Shown: positions 1 to 11,160, counted from the stretch's first letter. The stretch: DNA of 64,000 nucleotides from Polaribacter reichenbachii (GCF_001975665.1 NZ_CP019419.1:4013501-4077500); one strand, 5' to 3'. Notes: generated by a model from the sequence alone, not told the origin. Made by a program: numbers and translations.

Positions 1-918
1 ATTAATCAAAAAAGAACAATTTCGATTTTTAAAGATGCTGAAAAACTAGAAAAAGAGGATTTTTTACAATCCGCTTTACAAGTTTTAAAAAGATACAAAT
101 GTATACCCAATTCTGGGTACGATATTTTAATTACTGGTACAATCCCTATAAATTCTGGTACTTCTAGTTCATCAGCATTAACAGTAGCTTGGATTCAGTT
201 TTTGTTAAAAGCCTTTGGGCCAGAAAAATTCTTAAATCCTCAAGATATAGCGCAATTGGCTTTTGAAGCTGAAGTTTTAGAATTCAATAATCCTGGTGGT
301 AAAATGGACCAATATAGTATTGGTTTAGGTAATATTATTTATCTAGAAACTGGTAATGATTTTTCTTTTGAAGTTTTAAAAGCACCTCTATCAGGATTAA
401 TTATGGCAGATTCTGGTGTACCAAAAGAAACTACTGCTTTGTTAAAAAGGCTAAAAACAAATTCTTGGTTGGCTATTGAAAAAGTACAAAAAAAGATGCC
501 AAATTTTAAAGTTGAAACTGCAAATTTTGATGATTTGCAAACCTATTTAAATTGTATTTCTGATGATTTAAAACCTTATTTAGAAGCTGCAATAGGTAAT
601 TTTAGAGTCACGAAATTGGCTTTACAAGAGTTTAAAAAAGATAATCTAGATTTAGTGAAAATTGGAGAATTGATGAATTTACATCATCATTATTTAAAAA
701 ATCTATTAAAAATAACAGTTCCTAAAATTGATACTATGATTGATGCTGCTTTAAATGAAGGTGCTTTAGGCGCAAAAATTGTAGGTTCTGGAGGTGGAGG
801 AAGTATTGCTGTTTTATCACCTAAAAACAAAGAAATTGTTATTAAAAAAGCACTTTTTAATGCAGGTGCAAAAGATGTTTATATTGCTGCTGTAGATAAA
901 GGAGCGAGAATCGAATAA
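1..918 (+). CDS. GHMP-family sugar kinase (galactokinase-like), 5' end outside window
   Basis: The reading frame is open from the first base, so the gene starts upstream of the window; a TTG at 202 is internal. The glycine/serine ATP-binding loop of GHMP kinases is visible as PINSGTSSSSAL (about 150-185), followed by a GGKMDQ motif near 297-315, as in galactokinases, and a C-terminal glycine-rich GSGGGGSIAVL motif. These kinases phosphorylate a sugar at C1 (or a related alcohol) with ATP in the cytoplasm. The next gene, 10 bp away, is a nucleotidyltransferase and the third a Na+/solute symporter, so the trio most likely takes up a sugar and activates it via sugar-1-phosphate. The actual sugar cannot be read from the sequence. 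Confidence 0.85.
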   Translation: MNQKRTISIFKDAEKLEKEDFLQSALQVLKRYKCIPNSGYDILITGTIPINSGTSSSSALTVAWIQFLLKAFGPEKFLNPQDIAQLAFEAEVLEFNNPGGKMDQYSIGLGNIIYLETGNDFSFEVLKAPLSGLIMADSGVPKETTALLKRLKTNSWLAIEKVQKKMPNFKVETANFDDLQTYLNCISDDLKPYLEAAIGNFRVTKLALQEFKKDNLDLVKIGELMNLHHHYLKNLLKITVPKIDTMIDAALNEGALGAKIVGSGGGGSIAVLSPKNKEIVIKKALFNAGAKDVYIAAVDKGARIE

Positions 919-928
919 ATAAAATACT

Positions 929-1801
929 ATGCATAATAATTTGGTAATTTTAGCAGGTGGAATGTCATCAAGAATGAAAAAACCTTCTACTTCAAAATCT
1001 GTTAATGAACAAGAAACTAGCCAAGCAAATAACAGAAGTAAAAGCTTAATTAGTGTTGGTAATTCTGGCAGACCTTTAATGGATTATCTTTTATTTAACG
1101 CAAAAAAAGCAGGTTATAAAAACATTTATATTGTTATCAATGAAAAAGGTGGCTTGTTTAAAGAGTTTTATGGAGAAAAAAGTAAAAACAATAATTTTAA
1201 CGGATTAAACATCTCCTTCCCTATTCAATACATCCCAAAAGATAGAGTAAAACCTTTTGGAACTGCAGATGCTGTTTTTCAGGCTGTTGAACAATTCCAA
1301 GAACTACAATCACAACAATTTACAGTTTGTAATAGCGATAATTTATATTCAGAAAAATCTTTAAAAATATTAAGAGAAACTTCGAATTCGAATGCCTTAG
1401 TTTCTTTTGATAGAGATGCTTTAGAATTTTCTTTAGAAAAAATTTACTCTTTTGCAATTATGAATTTAGATGAAAACAATTATCTAAAAAACATTATTGA
1501 AAAACCATCTGTTGAAGAAGCAGAAAACTATAAAGATGATGAAGGTAAGATTAGAGTAAGTATGAATATTTTTAAAATGGACGGAAAAATGATATATCCT
1601 TATTTAAAAAACTGTCCTATTCATCCTAAGAGAAATGAAAAAGAATTACCAACAGTAGTTTTAAATTGTGTTGCAGATTATACTGAAGCTTTTTTAGCCA
1701 TTCCGCTTTCTGAACACGTGCCAGATTTAACTGCTAAAGACGATATTATCATCATAAAAGAATATTTAAAGAAGCATTATCCAGATACTTTAACTTGGTA
1801 A
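929..1801 (+). CDS. Sugar-phosphate nucleotidyltransferase (NTP_transferase family)
   Basis: 290 aa, ATG start. The N-terminus LVILAGGMSSRM is the NTP_transferase signature (hydrophobic strand, then AGG-x-SxR/M, which binds the nucleotide triphosphate). A lysine-rich insert (about residues 15-35) precedes a KSLISVGN segment where family members have the KP(L/M)-type lysine. FGTADAVFQA (about 110) and NSDN (about 132) match the GTAxA and metal-binding D-x-D-like segments. The enzyme would couple a sugar-1-phosphate to a nucleotide, releasing pyrophosphate. It lies 10 bp after the GHMP kinase, which would supply the sugar-1-phosphate. Specificity is unknown; a GDP- or UDP-sugar is possible. Confidence 0.85.
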   Translation: MHNNLVILAGGMSSRMKKPSTSKSVNEQETSQANNRSKSLISVGNSGRPLMDYLLFNAKKAGYKNIYIVINEKGGLFKEFYGEKSKNNNFNGLNISFPIQYIPKDRVKPFGTADAVFQAVEQFQELQSQQFTVCNSDNLYSEKSLKILRETSNSNALVSFDRDALEFSLEKIYSFAIMNLDENNYLKNIIEKPSVEEAENYKDDEGKIRVSMNIFKMDGKMIYPYLKNCPIHPKRNEKELPTVVLNCVADYTEAFLAIPLSEHVPDLTAKDDIIIIKEYLKKHYPDTLTW

Positions 1802-1849
1802 GTTTTTAATTTTTATATTGCAAGTATCCTAATCATCAATAAAAAGTTT

Positions 1850-3658
1850 ATGATCAATTTAAGTACATTAGATTATGTATTAATCATTTCATTTTTTTTA
1901 ATCACTTTATTTATTGGAATTTACGTTTCTAAGAAATCTGGAAAAAATTCAACCGAGTTTTTTCTTTCTGGTAGAAATATGCCTTGGTGGTTGTTAGGTG
2001 TTTCTATGGTTGCCACTACTTTTTCTACAGATACCCCAAATTTTGTTACTGATATTGTAAGGAAAGATGGTGTTTCATCTAACTGGATGTGGTGGGCCTT
2101 TCTAATTACAGGATTATTGACTGTGTTTGTCTATGCTAAATTATGGCGAAAATCGAATGTAAAAACAGATATTGAATTTTATGAATTACGTTATGGAGGA
2201 AAACCCGCGAAGTTTTTAAGAGGATTTAGAGCTTTATACTTAGGGTTTCTGTTCAATATTTTTGCAATGGCAGGTGTAACTCTTGCTGCTATAAAAATTG
2301 GGAGTATTATGTTAGGTTTACAACCTTGGGAAACCATTATTTATGCAGGAACTGTAACTGTAATTTTTAGTGCTTTAGGCGGATTTAAAGGTGTAGTTTA
2401 TACTGATTTTATATTGTTTTTTACTGCGATGGTTGGTGCAATTGGTGCAGCGTATTATTTGGTAAACTTACCAGAAATTGGCGGAATTGAAGCTTTAATT
2501 ACCCACGAGAATGTAGTAGATAAATTATCGATTTTACCAGACTTTAATAATACAGAAGCCATAATTACATTGTTAGTTATTCCTTTGGCTGTGCAATGGT
2601 GGAGTTCTTGGTATCCTGGTTCTGAACCTGGAGGTGGTGGATATATTGCACAAAGAATGTTAGCTGCAAAAGATGAAAATCACGCAATTGGCGCTACTTT
2701 TTTCTTTAATATTATGCATTATGCTTTACGTCCTTGGCCTTGGATTTTAGTTGCTTTAGCTTCTTTAATTGTATTTCCAGATATTGCTAGTATTCAAGAA
2801 GCATTTCCTAATATTTCTGAAAGTAAATTAGGTGATGATTTAGCCTATTCTGCAATGTTAACCAAATTACCAAGTGGATTATTAGGCTTAGTTTTAGCTT
2901 CTTTAATTGCAGCTTATATGTCAACAATTTCAACACATTTAAATTGGGGATCATCATATATTGTAAATGATTTTTACAAACAACACGTTAAAAAAAATGC
3001 ATCAGAAAAACATTTAGTTGCTGTAGGTAGAATTTCTACAATTTTATTAATGGTTTTTAGTGCATTATTTGCTTTGTATCTGCAAAATGCAAAACAACTT
3101 TTTGATATTATAATTATGTTTGGTGCTGGTACTGGTTTAATCTTTATTTTAAGATGGTTTTGGTGGCGAATTAATGCTTGGAGTGAGATTTCTGCAATGA
3201 CAGTTTCTGGAGTAATTTCATTGATTTTTTCATCAGAAAGTATAAGTAATTTGTTTTTTGGTCATGAAGGCTTTTTTCCAATTTGGGCTAAACTTCCAGT
3301 AATTGTTTTTATTACAACTGCAATTTGGATTTTATTCACTTTTATTACTAAACCTGAAAAACAAGAAGTTTTAATTAAATTTTACAACAAAACACAACCT
3401 GGTGGTCCAGGGTGGATTCCTGTTTTAGAAAAAGTTAAAGACAATAAAATTATATTAGAAGAAAACAAAAACTGGAATGTACCCTCAGGAATTTTAGCAA
3501 TGTTATTGGGTTGTATATTAATTTACAGTTGTCTCTTTACAACTGGTTATTGGATTTATGGTGAATATAAGTTAGCTATTATAACCTCTTTACTAGTTAT
3601 AATTTCAGCATTTTTATTAATCAGGACTTGGAAAAAAATTAAAACTGATGTTTTATAA
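1850..3658 (+). CDS. Sodium:solute symporter (SSS/SGLT family)
   Basis: 602 aa with about 13-14 hydrophobic membrane segments from residue 7 to 595. The N-terminus has the SSS pattern (first helix, then KKSGKNSTEFFLSGRNMPWW, then GVSMVATTFSTDTP). GFKGVVYTD near residue 180 and SLIAAYMSTISTHLNWGSSY near 350-370 are the conserved helix-5 and helix-8/9 segments that form the sodium site in this family. Third gene of the probable sugar-salvage operon, 48 bp after the nucleotidyltransferase, so it probably imports the sugar that the kinase activates. The substrate is an inference from context only. Confidence 0.9.
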   Translation: MINLSTLDYVLIISFFLITLFIGIYVSKKSGKNSTEFFLSGRNMPWWLLGVSMVATTFSTDTPNFVTDIVRKDGVSSNWMWWAFLITGLLTVFVYAKLWRKSNVKTDIEFYELRYGGKPAKFLRGFRALYLGFLFNIFAMAGVTLAAIKIGSIMLGLQPWETIIYAGTVTVIFSALGGFKGVVYTDFILFFTAMVGAIGAAYYLVNLPEIGGIEALITHENVVDKLSILPDFNNTEAIITLLVIPLAVQWWSSWYPGSEPGGGGYIAQRMLAAKDENHAIGATFFFNIMHYALRPWPWILVALASLIVFPDIASIQEAFPNISESKLGDDLAYSAMLTKLPSGLLGLVLASLIAAYMSTISTHLNWGSSYIVNDFYKQHVKKNASEKHLVAVGRISTILLMVFSALFALYLQNAKQLFDIIIMFGAGTGLIFILRWFWWRINAWSEISAMTVSGVISLIFSSESISNLFFGHEGFFPIWAKLPVIVFITTAIWILFTFITKPEKQEVLIKFYNKTQPGGPGWIPVLEKVKDNKIILEENKNWNVPSGILAMLLGCILIYSCLFTTGYWIYGEYKLAIITSLLVIISAFLLIRTWKKIKTDVL

Positions 3659-3681
3659 GCCTTAAAAAGTTTCAAATATTT

Positions 3682-3710
3682 TTTGAAAATTAAAAAATAT
3701 TGTATATTGC
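3682..3710 (+). promoter_or_regulatory. Possible Bacteroidota promoter before the 73-aa membrane protein
   Basis: TTTG at 3682-3685 and TATATTGC at 3703-3710, 17 bp apart, resemble the Bacteroidota -33 TTTG and -7 TANNTTTG boxes. The -7 match is imperfect at its 3' end. A C-rich leader (runs of ccc/cccc at 3724-3750) lies between it and the ATG at 3756. Confidence 0.35.
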
Positions 3711-3755
3711 ATACCTATTAAAATCCCTAAAAAACCCTTAAAATTCCCCGGTATT

Positions 3756-3977
3756 ATGGATAAAGACACCATAAGACAAGTACTTTTACTTGCTGTATCA
3801 TCAATTGTATTATATTTTTCTGGAATTTATTTAATGTCTCTAGGTAAATTAAAATCTGTAGAAGACGGTTTTATCGTTATGATTTTCTTTTTTGCCTTTT
3901 TTCCTTTTTTAAGTGTATTTACAAAGTTAACCTTTAAAGCTTTTAGAGCTTTTATAGGCGCAAAAAATTACCAATAA
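3756..3977 (+). CDS. Small two-helix membrane protein, unknown function
   Basis: 73 aa, ATG start. Two hydrophobic stretches (about residues 8-30 and 38-55) flank the short charged loop KLKSVEDG, followed by a basic tail. No family recognised. It follows the symporter by about 100 bp, but a promoter-like element and a C-rich leader in the gap suggest its own transcript. A strong hairpin 25 bp downstream closes it. Coding status rests on length, the composition of a helical hairpin and the tidy promoter/terminator spacing. Confidence 0.6.
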   Translation: MDKDTIRQVLLLAVSSIVLYFSGIYLMSLGKLKSVEDGFIVMIFFFAFFPFLSVFTKLTFKAFRAFIGAKNYQ

Positions 3978-4001
3978 AACATTCATTTTGTTATAAAATA
4001 C

Positions 4002-4030
4002 AAAAGCTGATATTTTTTATATCAGCTTTT
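4002..4030 (+). terminator. Perfect 12-bp hairpin after the 73-aa gene
   Basis: Arms 4002-4013 and 4019-4030 are perfectly complementary (aaaagctgatat / atatcagctttt) with a 5-nt T loop. The T-rich 3' arm fits an intrinsic terminator. The run of T after the stem is weak. Confidence 0.65.
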
Positions 4031-4166
4031 AGCATTTTGTACGGTCAAGGTTTTTCTTTAAAAAAATAAGGTTTTTTCCTAATCTTAAATATTAAATTAA
4101 TATTTATTTTTGAACACGCCCTCCAACTTTTAGTTGCTTTTAATTGCATTTAGCTTGATTTAGTCA

Positions 4167-4200
4167 AATCTTCATTCTTTAATATTAAAGAATGAAGATT
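4167..4200. terminator. Perfect 34-bp palindrome downstream of ettA
   Basis: Two perfectly complementary 17-bp arms (4167-4183 and 4184-4200) with no unpaired spacer, centred on AATATT. It sits 5 bp beyond the stop of the minus-strand ettA gene, so it probably terminates that transcript. The T-rich flank (4199-4207) faces the other direction, so it may act both ways. Confidence 0.6.
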
Positions 4201-4205
4201 TTTCT

Positions 4206-5897
4206 TTATCTAATTAACTTTTTATATTTAATACGTTTTGGCATTAAATCTCCACCCAAACGTTTCTTCTTATTCTCTTCGTAATCAGAAAAAGAACCTT
4301 CAAAGAAATAAACTTGGCTATCACCTTCAAAAGCTAAAATATGAGTACAGATTCTATCTAAAAACCATCTATCGTGACTAATTACTACAGCACAACCTGC
4401 AAAATTTTCTAAACCTTCTTCCAAAGCTCTTAAAGTATTTACATCTAAATCATTTGTTGGCTCATCTAAAAGTAAAACATTACCTTCTTCTTTTAAAGTC
4501 ATTGCTAAATGCAATCTGTTTCTTTCTCCTCCAGAAAGTGTATTTACTTTTTTATTTTGTTCACTTCCTGAAAAATTAAAACGACTTAAATAAGCACGAG
4601 AGTTTACTTGTTTACCTCCCATCATTACTAAATCTTGACCATCAGAAAAGTTTTCCCAAATTGTTTTATTAGGATCAATATCTGAATGTGCTTGATCTAC
4701 ATAAGCTATTTTAGCAGTTTCACCAACCTTAAAGTTACCATCATCTGGAGCTTCTTCTCCCATAATCATTTTAAAAATAGTGGTTTTACCAGCACCGTTT
4801 GGACCAATAATACCAACAATTCCTGCTTGTGGCAGATTAAATTCTAAATTCTCGTATAAAATTTTATCATCAAAAGCCTTAGATACTCCTGTAGCTTCAA
4901 TTACATTGGTTCCTAAACGTGGACCATTAGGAATATAGATTTCTAATTTTTCATCAACTTGCTTTTGGTCTTGACTCATTAATTTGTCATAATTTTTCAA
5001 ACGTGCTTTTTGCTTTGTTTGACGACCTTTTGCTCCTTGACGTACCCATTCTAACTCACGTTCTAAAGTTTTTTGACGCTTAGATGCTGTTTTGCTTTCT
5101 TGCGCCATTCTGTTCGATTTTTGATCTAACCAAGAAGAATAGTTTCCTTTCCAAGGAATACCTTCTCCTCTATCTAATTCTAAAATCCAACCAGCAACAT
5201 TATCTAAGAAATATCTATCGTGAGTTACTGCAATTACAGTTCCTTTATATTGTGCTAAATGATGCTCTAACCAATGTACAGATTCTGCATCTAAATGGTT
5301 GGTAGGCTCATCTAATAATAAAATTTCTGGTTCTTGTAATAATAATCTACACAATGCAACTCTACGTTTTTCTCCTCCAGAAAGCACTCCAATTTTTTTA
5401 TCAGAATCTGGTGTTCTTAACGCATCCATTGCAATTTCTAGTTTGGTATCTAATTCCCAAGCATTAGCAGCATCAATTTTATCTTGAAGTTCTGCTTGTT
5501 GGTTCATTAGTTTTTCCATCTTATCTGCATCAGAATAGACTTCTTCTAATCCAAACATATCGTTTATTTTGTTGTATTCGTCAAGAATTGCAACAGTTTC
5601 TGCAACACCTTCTTTTACAATTTCTAAAACTGTTTTTTCTGGATCTAATTGTGGTTCTTGCTCTAAATACCCAACTTTATAACCTGGAGAAAAAGTAACA
5701 TCTCCTTGAAAATTCTTTTCTACACCTGCAATAATTTTTAATAATGTTGATTTACCTGATCCGTTTAAACCAAGAATACCAATTTTTGCACCATAGAAGA
5801 AGCTTAAATAAATATCTTTTAAAACTTGTTTACCTGTTGATTGATAGGTTTTAGAAACCTTATTCATCGAAAAAATGACTTTCTTATCGTCTGACAT
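4206..5897 (-). CDS. ettA: Energy-dependent translational throttle protein EttA (ABC-F)
   Basis: 563 aa, close to E. coli EttA (555 aa). Two ATP-binding cassettes are complete: Walker A GLNGSGKST at 43-51 and GPNGAGKTT at 365-373; signature LSGGE at 172-176 and 454-458; Walker B plus the ABC-F DEPTN(H/D)LD segments near 193-203 and 475-485. The linker between the domains is highly basic (RQGAKGRQTKQKARLKNYDK), as in EttA, where it contacts the ribosome. There are no membrane segments. In E. coli EttA binds the ribosomal E site and gates the first peptide bond according to ADP/ATP ratio. Single gene with its own downstream palindrome. Confidence 0.95.
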   Translation of the reverse strand: MSDDKKVIFSMNKVSKTYQSTGKQVLKDIYLSFFYGAKIGILGLNGSGKSTLLKIIAGVEKNFQGDVTFSPGYKVGYLEQEPQLDPEKTVLEIVKEGVAETVAILDEYNKINDMFGLEEVYSDADKMEKLMNQQAELQDKIDAANAWELDTKLEIAMDALRTPDSDKKIGVLSGGEKRRVALCRLLLQEPEILLLDEPTNHLDAESVHWLEHHLAQYKGTVIAVTHDRYFLDNVAGWILELDRGEGIPWKGNYSSWLDQKSNRMAQESKTASKRQKTLERELEWVRQGAKGRQTKQKARLKNYDKLMSQDQKQVDEKLEIYIPNGPRLGTNVIEATGVSKAFDDKILYENLEFNLPQAGIVGIIGPNGAGKTTIFKMIMGEEAPDDGNFKVGETAKIAYVDQAHSDIDPNKTIWENFSDGQDLVMMGGKQVNSRAYLSRFNFSGSEQNKKVNTLSGGERNRLHLAMTLKEEGNVLLLDEPTNDLDVNTLRALEEGLENFAGCAVVISHDRWFLDRICTHILAFEGDSQVYFFEGSFSDYEENKKKRLGGDLMPKRIKYKKLIR

Positions 5898-5947
5898 TTT
5901 ATTATTTTTTTATAAATATGAAATTTTGCTACAGAAATTTGTAGACT

Positions 5948-6130
5948 TTATACTCTACCTTTAAGAGCGTTAAATACCCAAGCTATACAGAAAAAACCAA
6001 ACCCAACAGTTGCAAAACCCCAACCTGCTACATCTTCGTACCTATAACCGCCTAATAAAATTAATACTATACCCATTACTATCATTAATAAAGTAGCGTA
6101 ACCCAATACGGTATTTTTATTCATTGCCAT
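5948..6130 (-). CDS. Small conserved membrane protein (CAL67264-like)
   Basis: 60 aa with two hydrophobic helices (about 8-28 and 34-55) separated by a YRYEDVAGWG turn and ending in ALKGRV. From memory, this arrangement matches a small flavobacterial membrane-protein family named CAL67264 in annotation pipelines; its function is unknown. It lies 50 bp upstream of ettA on the same strand and may be co-transcribed with it. The ATG two codons inside (MNKNTV) is an equally good start. Confidence 0.7.
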   Translation of the reverse strand: MAMNKNTVLGYATLLMIVMGIVLILLGGYRYEDVAGWGFATVGFGFFCIAWVFNALKGRV

Positions 6131-6249
6131 CGTTCTTAATTAATTGTTGAAAGGCAAATATCGCTATTTTATTTGAATTTTTGAAGCTCAAATCAATTGA
6201 AGATTACTTGTTTATTGTAACATATAACAAGAAAAGTAGTCTATATAAT

Positions 6250-7224
6250 ATGACAAGATTCATATTTGTTACTATTCTACTATTTTTTAGTTTGTTCTCT
6301 TCTGCAAACAACTATAAGAATCAGATTTTTAAAGAGTTTCCTGTACACTTTACAAACGCTAAAGTAATTAATGAATTTACCACTAGAATTCCTTTTAAAT
6401 TAATTGGTAGATTAATTGTTCTTGAAGGTTATTTAAAAGATAAAAAAGGTAATTTTATTTTAGATACAGGTTCTGAAGCACTAATTTTAAACAAAGTGCA
6501 TTTTAAAACTTACCCTTTTAACCACCGAAAAACAGAAAACACTACTGGTATTTTAAGATCTATTGATAATCCTATAGAAAAGAGAATAAAAAAATTATCA
6601 TTTAAAAATTTACATTTAGAAAACAAAAACTCAGATATTATCGATTTATCTCATATCGAAAAAAGCAAAAAAATAAAATTATTAGGCATAATAGGTTATA
6701 GTATTTTAAAAGATTATGAGGTTTTTATTGATTTATACCTAAATCAAATAACACTTACAAAAATTGATAAATCAGGAAAAAAGTTAGGTAAAGAAAAATA
6801 TCTTGAAAAAATTGTAGATAGCATTCAATTTAAATTAAAAAAACATACCATTGTAATTGATGGTTTTATTAATAATGAAAAAATTACCTTTGGTTTAGAT
6901 TCCGGAGCTGAGTTTAATCAGATAAATTCTAGGATTAATAAAAAAGTTTTAAAACATTTTTATCCAAATAAACGGATATATTTAACTGGTGCAAGTTCAA
7001 AAAAAATAGAAGTTATTTACGGAAACTTACATAGAGTTAAGCTGAATAATAAAATTTATTTTGGCCCAATGAAAACAATATTAGTTAACCTAAAAAACCT
7101 AAACAAAGCGTTTGGCACAGATTTAGATGGTATTTTAGGACATGACTTTTTTGCTCAAAAAAGAGTTATCATCAACTATAAAAAAGAAAAATTATATTTT
7201 ATAAATTACCCAGTTATTAAATAG
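6250..7224 (+). CDS. Secreted two-domain retropepsin-like aspartic protease
   Basis: The ATG at 6250 is preferred over the in-frame TTG at 6181 because it puts a signal peptide (TRFIFVTILLFFSLFSS) at the N-terminus; 324 aa. There are two repeats of the clan AA half-protease fold. The first has FILDTGSEALIL and later LGIIGYSIL; the second has FGLDSGAEFNQI and LDGILGHDFF. The Asp-(Thr/Ser)-Gly triplets are the catalytic aspartate motif, and the GI(I/L)G strands are the usual second landmark. Two halves in one chain could pair like a pepsin or act as separate retropepsins. Probably periplasmic or surface-located. The next gene overlaps the stop codon by 1 base, so the two are coupled. Confidence 0.8.
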   Translation: MTRFIFVTILLFFSLFSSANNYKNQIFKEFPVHFTNAKVINEFTTRIPFKLIGRLIVLEGYLKDKKGNFILDTGSEALILNKVHFKTYPFNHRKTENTTGILRSIDNPIEKRIKKLSFKNLHLENKNSDIIDLSHIEKSKKIKLLGIIGYSILKDYEVFIDLYLNQITLTKIDKSGKKLGKEKYLEKIVDSIQFKLKKHTIVIDGFINNEKITFGLDSGAEFNQINSRINKKVLKHFYPNKRIYLTGASSKKIEVIYGNLHRVKLNNKIYFGPMKTILVNLKNLNKAFGTDLDGILGHDFFAQKRVIINYKKEKLYFINYPVIK

Positions 7225-8189
7225 TGAAAACAAAAATATTACATATCATTTTATTATTCTTTGTGATGAATACTCTCAATACAAGCTCACAAGAAAAACC
7301 TATTAAAGGTTATAAAATTGATGGTGATTATATCATTTTTACTTTTAATAAGAAAGATTATTTAGAAGCTACAAATGAAAGAAATAATCAAAAATTAGAC
7401 TTTGATGATTTTGATATTGAAAAAGTTGTAGTTGCTGGTAGTTTTAACTTGTGGTCTAGAGACAATTGGGAAATGGTTAAAGTAAACAACAATATATATC
7501 AGCTTAAAAAAAGAATTGATGATTTTAACGATGATTTTAACTGGGAATTTAAATTTGTAATTAACAATTCTATTTGGGCAGAACCATCAAAAGAAATGGC
7601 AAACATAGTACCTGCCATAAAAGATGGTTATCGAATAAACAAATACAATTTTAAAATTTTACCTGTAAACATAAAAAAAGACGGAAATGCCAAGTTCTTT
7701 TTAAAGGGTTACACAAATGCAAAAGAGGTTATTTTAAGTGGCTCATTTAATTATTGGAATGAGCATTTATACAAAATGAAAAAAACCAAGAATGGTTGGA
7801 AATTAAATTTACAACTAAAACCAAATGATTATCAATATAGATTTATTGTTGATGGAAATTGGATAGAAGATCCTGATAATTCAAATAGAATTCCTAATGA
7901 ATTTGGCGAGTATAATTCTGTTATTGATATCAGAAAAAAAATTACATTTTTTCTAAGTGATTTTAAAAATGCCAAAAAAGTAATTTTAGCTGGTACGTTT
8001 AATAATTGGTCTGAGGATCAATTAAAAATGAAAAAAACTGAAAATGGTTGGATTTATAAAATTACACTTAGTGGCGGAAAACATCATTATAAATTTATAG
8101 TAGATGGCCATTGGAAATTAGACCCCAATAATCCGATTAAAGAATATGATGGAAATGGTAACATCAATTCTGTGAAAATGGTTAAATAA
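7224..8189 (+). CDS. Secreted protein with three glycogen-binding-like (CBM48/AMPK-type) domains
   Basis: 321 aa. GTG start overlapping the upstream TAG by one base (TAGTG). Signal peptide about residues 1-22. Three E-set repeats follow: VVVAGSFNLW near 73, VILSGSFNYW near 170 and VILAGTFNNW near 255. The last two also carry (Y/H)xYxF(I/V)VDG(N/H)W, the second half of the AMPK/isoamylase-type glycogen-binding fold. No catalytic domain is present. The domains may bind alpha-glucan or may be structural. Translational coupling to the retropepsin-like gene suggests they work together at the cell envelope. Confidence 0.8.
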   Translation: MKTKILHIILLFFVMNTLNTSSQEKPIKGYKIDGDYIIFTFNKKDYLEATNERNNQKLDFDDFDIEKVVVAGSFNLWSRDNWEMVKVNNNIYQLKKRIDDFNDDFNWEFKFVINNSIWAEPSKEMANIVPAIKDGYRINKYNFKILPVNIKKDGNAKFFLKGYTNAKEVILSGSFNYWNEHLYKMKKTKNGWKLNLQLKPNDYQYRFIVDGNWIEDPDNSNRIPNEFGEYNSVIDIRKKITFFLSDFKNAKKVILAGTFNNWSEDQLKMKKTENGWIYKITLSGGKHHYKFIVDGHWKLDPNNPIKEYDGNGNINSVKMVK

Positions 8190-8194
8190 ATAGC

Positions 8195-8804
8195 TTAAAA
8201 CCTTCTTTGCTGTCCATTTCCTCTTTGCCTTTGCCCATTATTGTTCTGATTTCTTTCTGGTCTTTTGGGCTGTAGATTTTCTTTAATATTATTTTAATAT
8301 TTTATCCACTTTTTATTTTGTTTTTCAGATAAAATTTCTTCTAAAAATTGGTTTAAATCCTTTTCATTGATTTGTACTCCTTCTTTTATTGGTCTTAAAA
8401 TTTTACCAATATTAGACCTCATTTCCTGACTTTTATCAGAACTATTGTTTTGTAGATTGTTACGTTGAACATCTTTTAAAGAGCTCATTACTACATCTAA
8501 ATTATTTAACTTTTCAGAATTCAATAAAGCAATTTCTTTTATTTTAAAGTTGTAATTATTTAAAGCTTTTTTTACTTTAAAAATTAAATTATCATCTTTA
8601 ACTTTATTTTTTTTAATTACTTCTTCTGTATCATAATAAAAAATCCCTGCCGCATCACTTGCTTTAAATTCTTTTGTCTCTCTTGCATTACCTTGTCCAT
8701 TTTGTTGTGGCGCCACTTCAAAAACCGCTTCCACCTCCTCTAGAGCGTTGAGCATAAAACAAATTACTTAAGAGTAAAAGTGTAATAAATAAAATATTTT
8801 TCAT
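8195..8804 (-). pseudogene. Decayed small secreted protein: 1-base frameshift and in-frame stop
   Basis: On the minus strand an ATG at 8804-8802 opens a clean signal peptide (MKNILFITLLLLSNLFYAQ) followed by RSRGGGSGF, then hits TGA at once. Dropping one base from the five-T run (8720-8724) reads straight into the long downstream frame: EVAPQQNGQG..., then KEFKASDAAGIFYYDTEEV and a helical, lysine-rich body. That frame stops at TAA (8294-8296) after KKWIKY. Without the stop it continues in frame as NNIKENLQPKRPERNQNN and an R/Q/G-rich tail ending at TAA 8195-8197, 5 bp from the convergent gene. Flavobacterial relatives I remember have a Q at that point, so CAA to TAA is likely. The 153-aa frame 8294-8755 alone would lack a signal peptide. 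Function of the intact family is unknown. Confidence 0.7.
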
Positions 8805-8889
8805 TTTGTGATTTCAATAATTATACAAATAATTAGATAATGTTTTGTTTAAACTTGTTTTGCAAATCTAATTTAATTTTTATGACAGA

Positions 8890-10998
<2,109 letters not shown>

Positions 10999-11160
10999 CT
11001 ATTATGATTTTTGATTAAAAATACAAATGCTATTTCAGCTAAAAATATAAATCGACTACACTAAACTAACGTTTATAAATCTTCGAACTTCATGCTGAAT
11101 TAAAGATAATTCAAGAAATTTAAAGGGGCAGAAAAGTAAGAATTCTAAGTAAATTTATCT

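Noticed and set aside
202..918. TTG at 202 as the start of the sugar kinase
   Set aside because: The ATP-binding loop of the family lies upstream of it in the same open frame, so the real start is outside the window.
8294..8755. The 153-aa frame taken as an intact gene
   Set aside because: Its ATG lies inside what should be the out-of-frame N-terminal region, and a perfect signal peptide just upstream joins it after a one-base correction.
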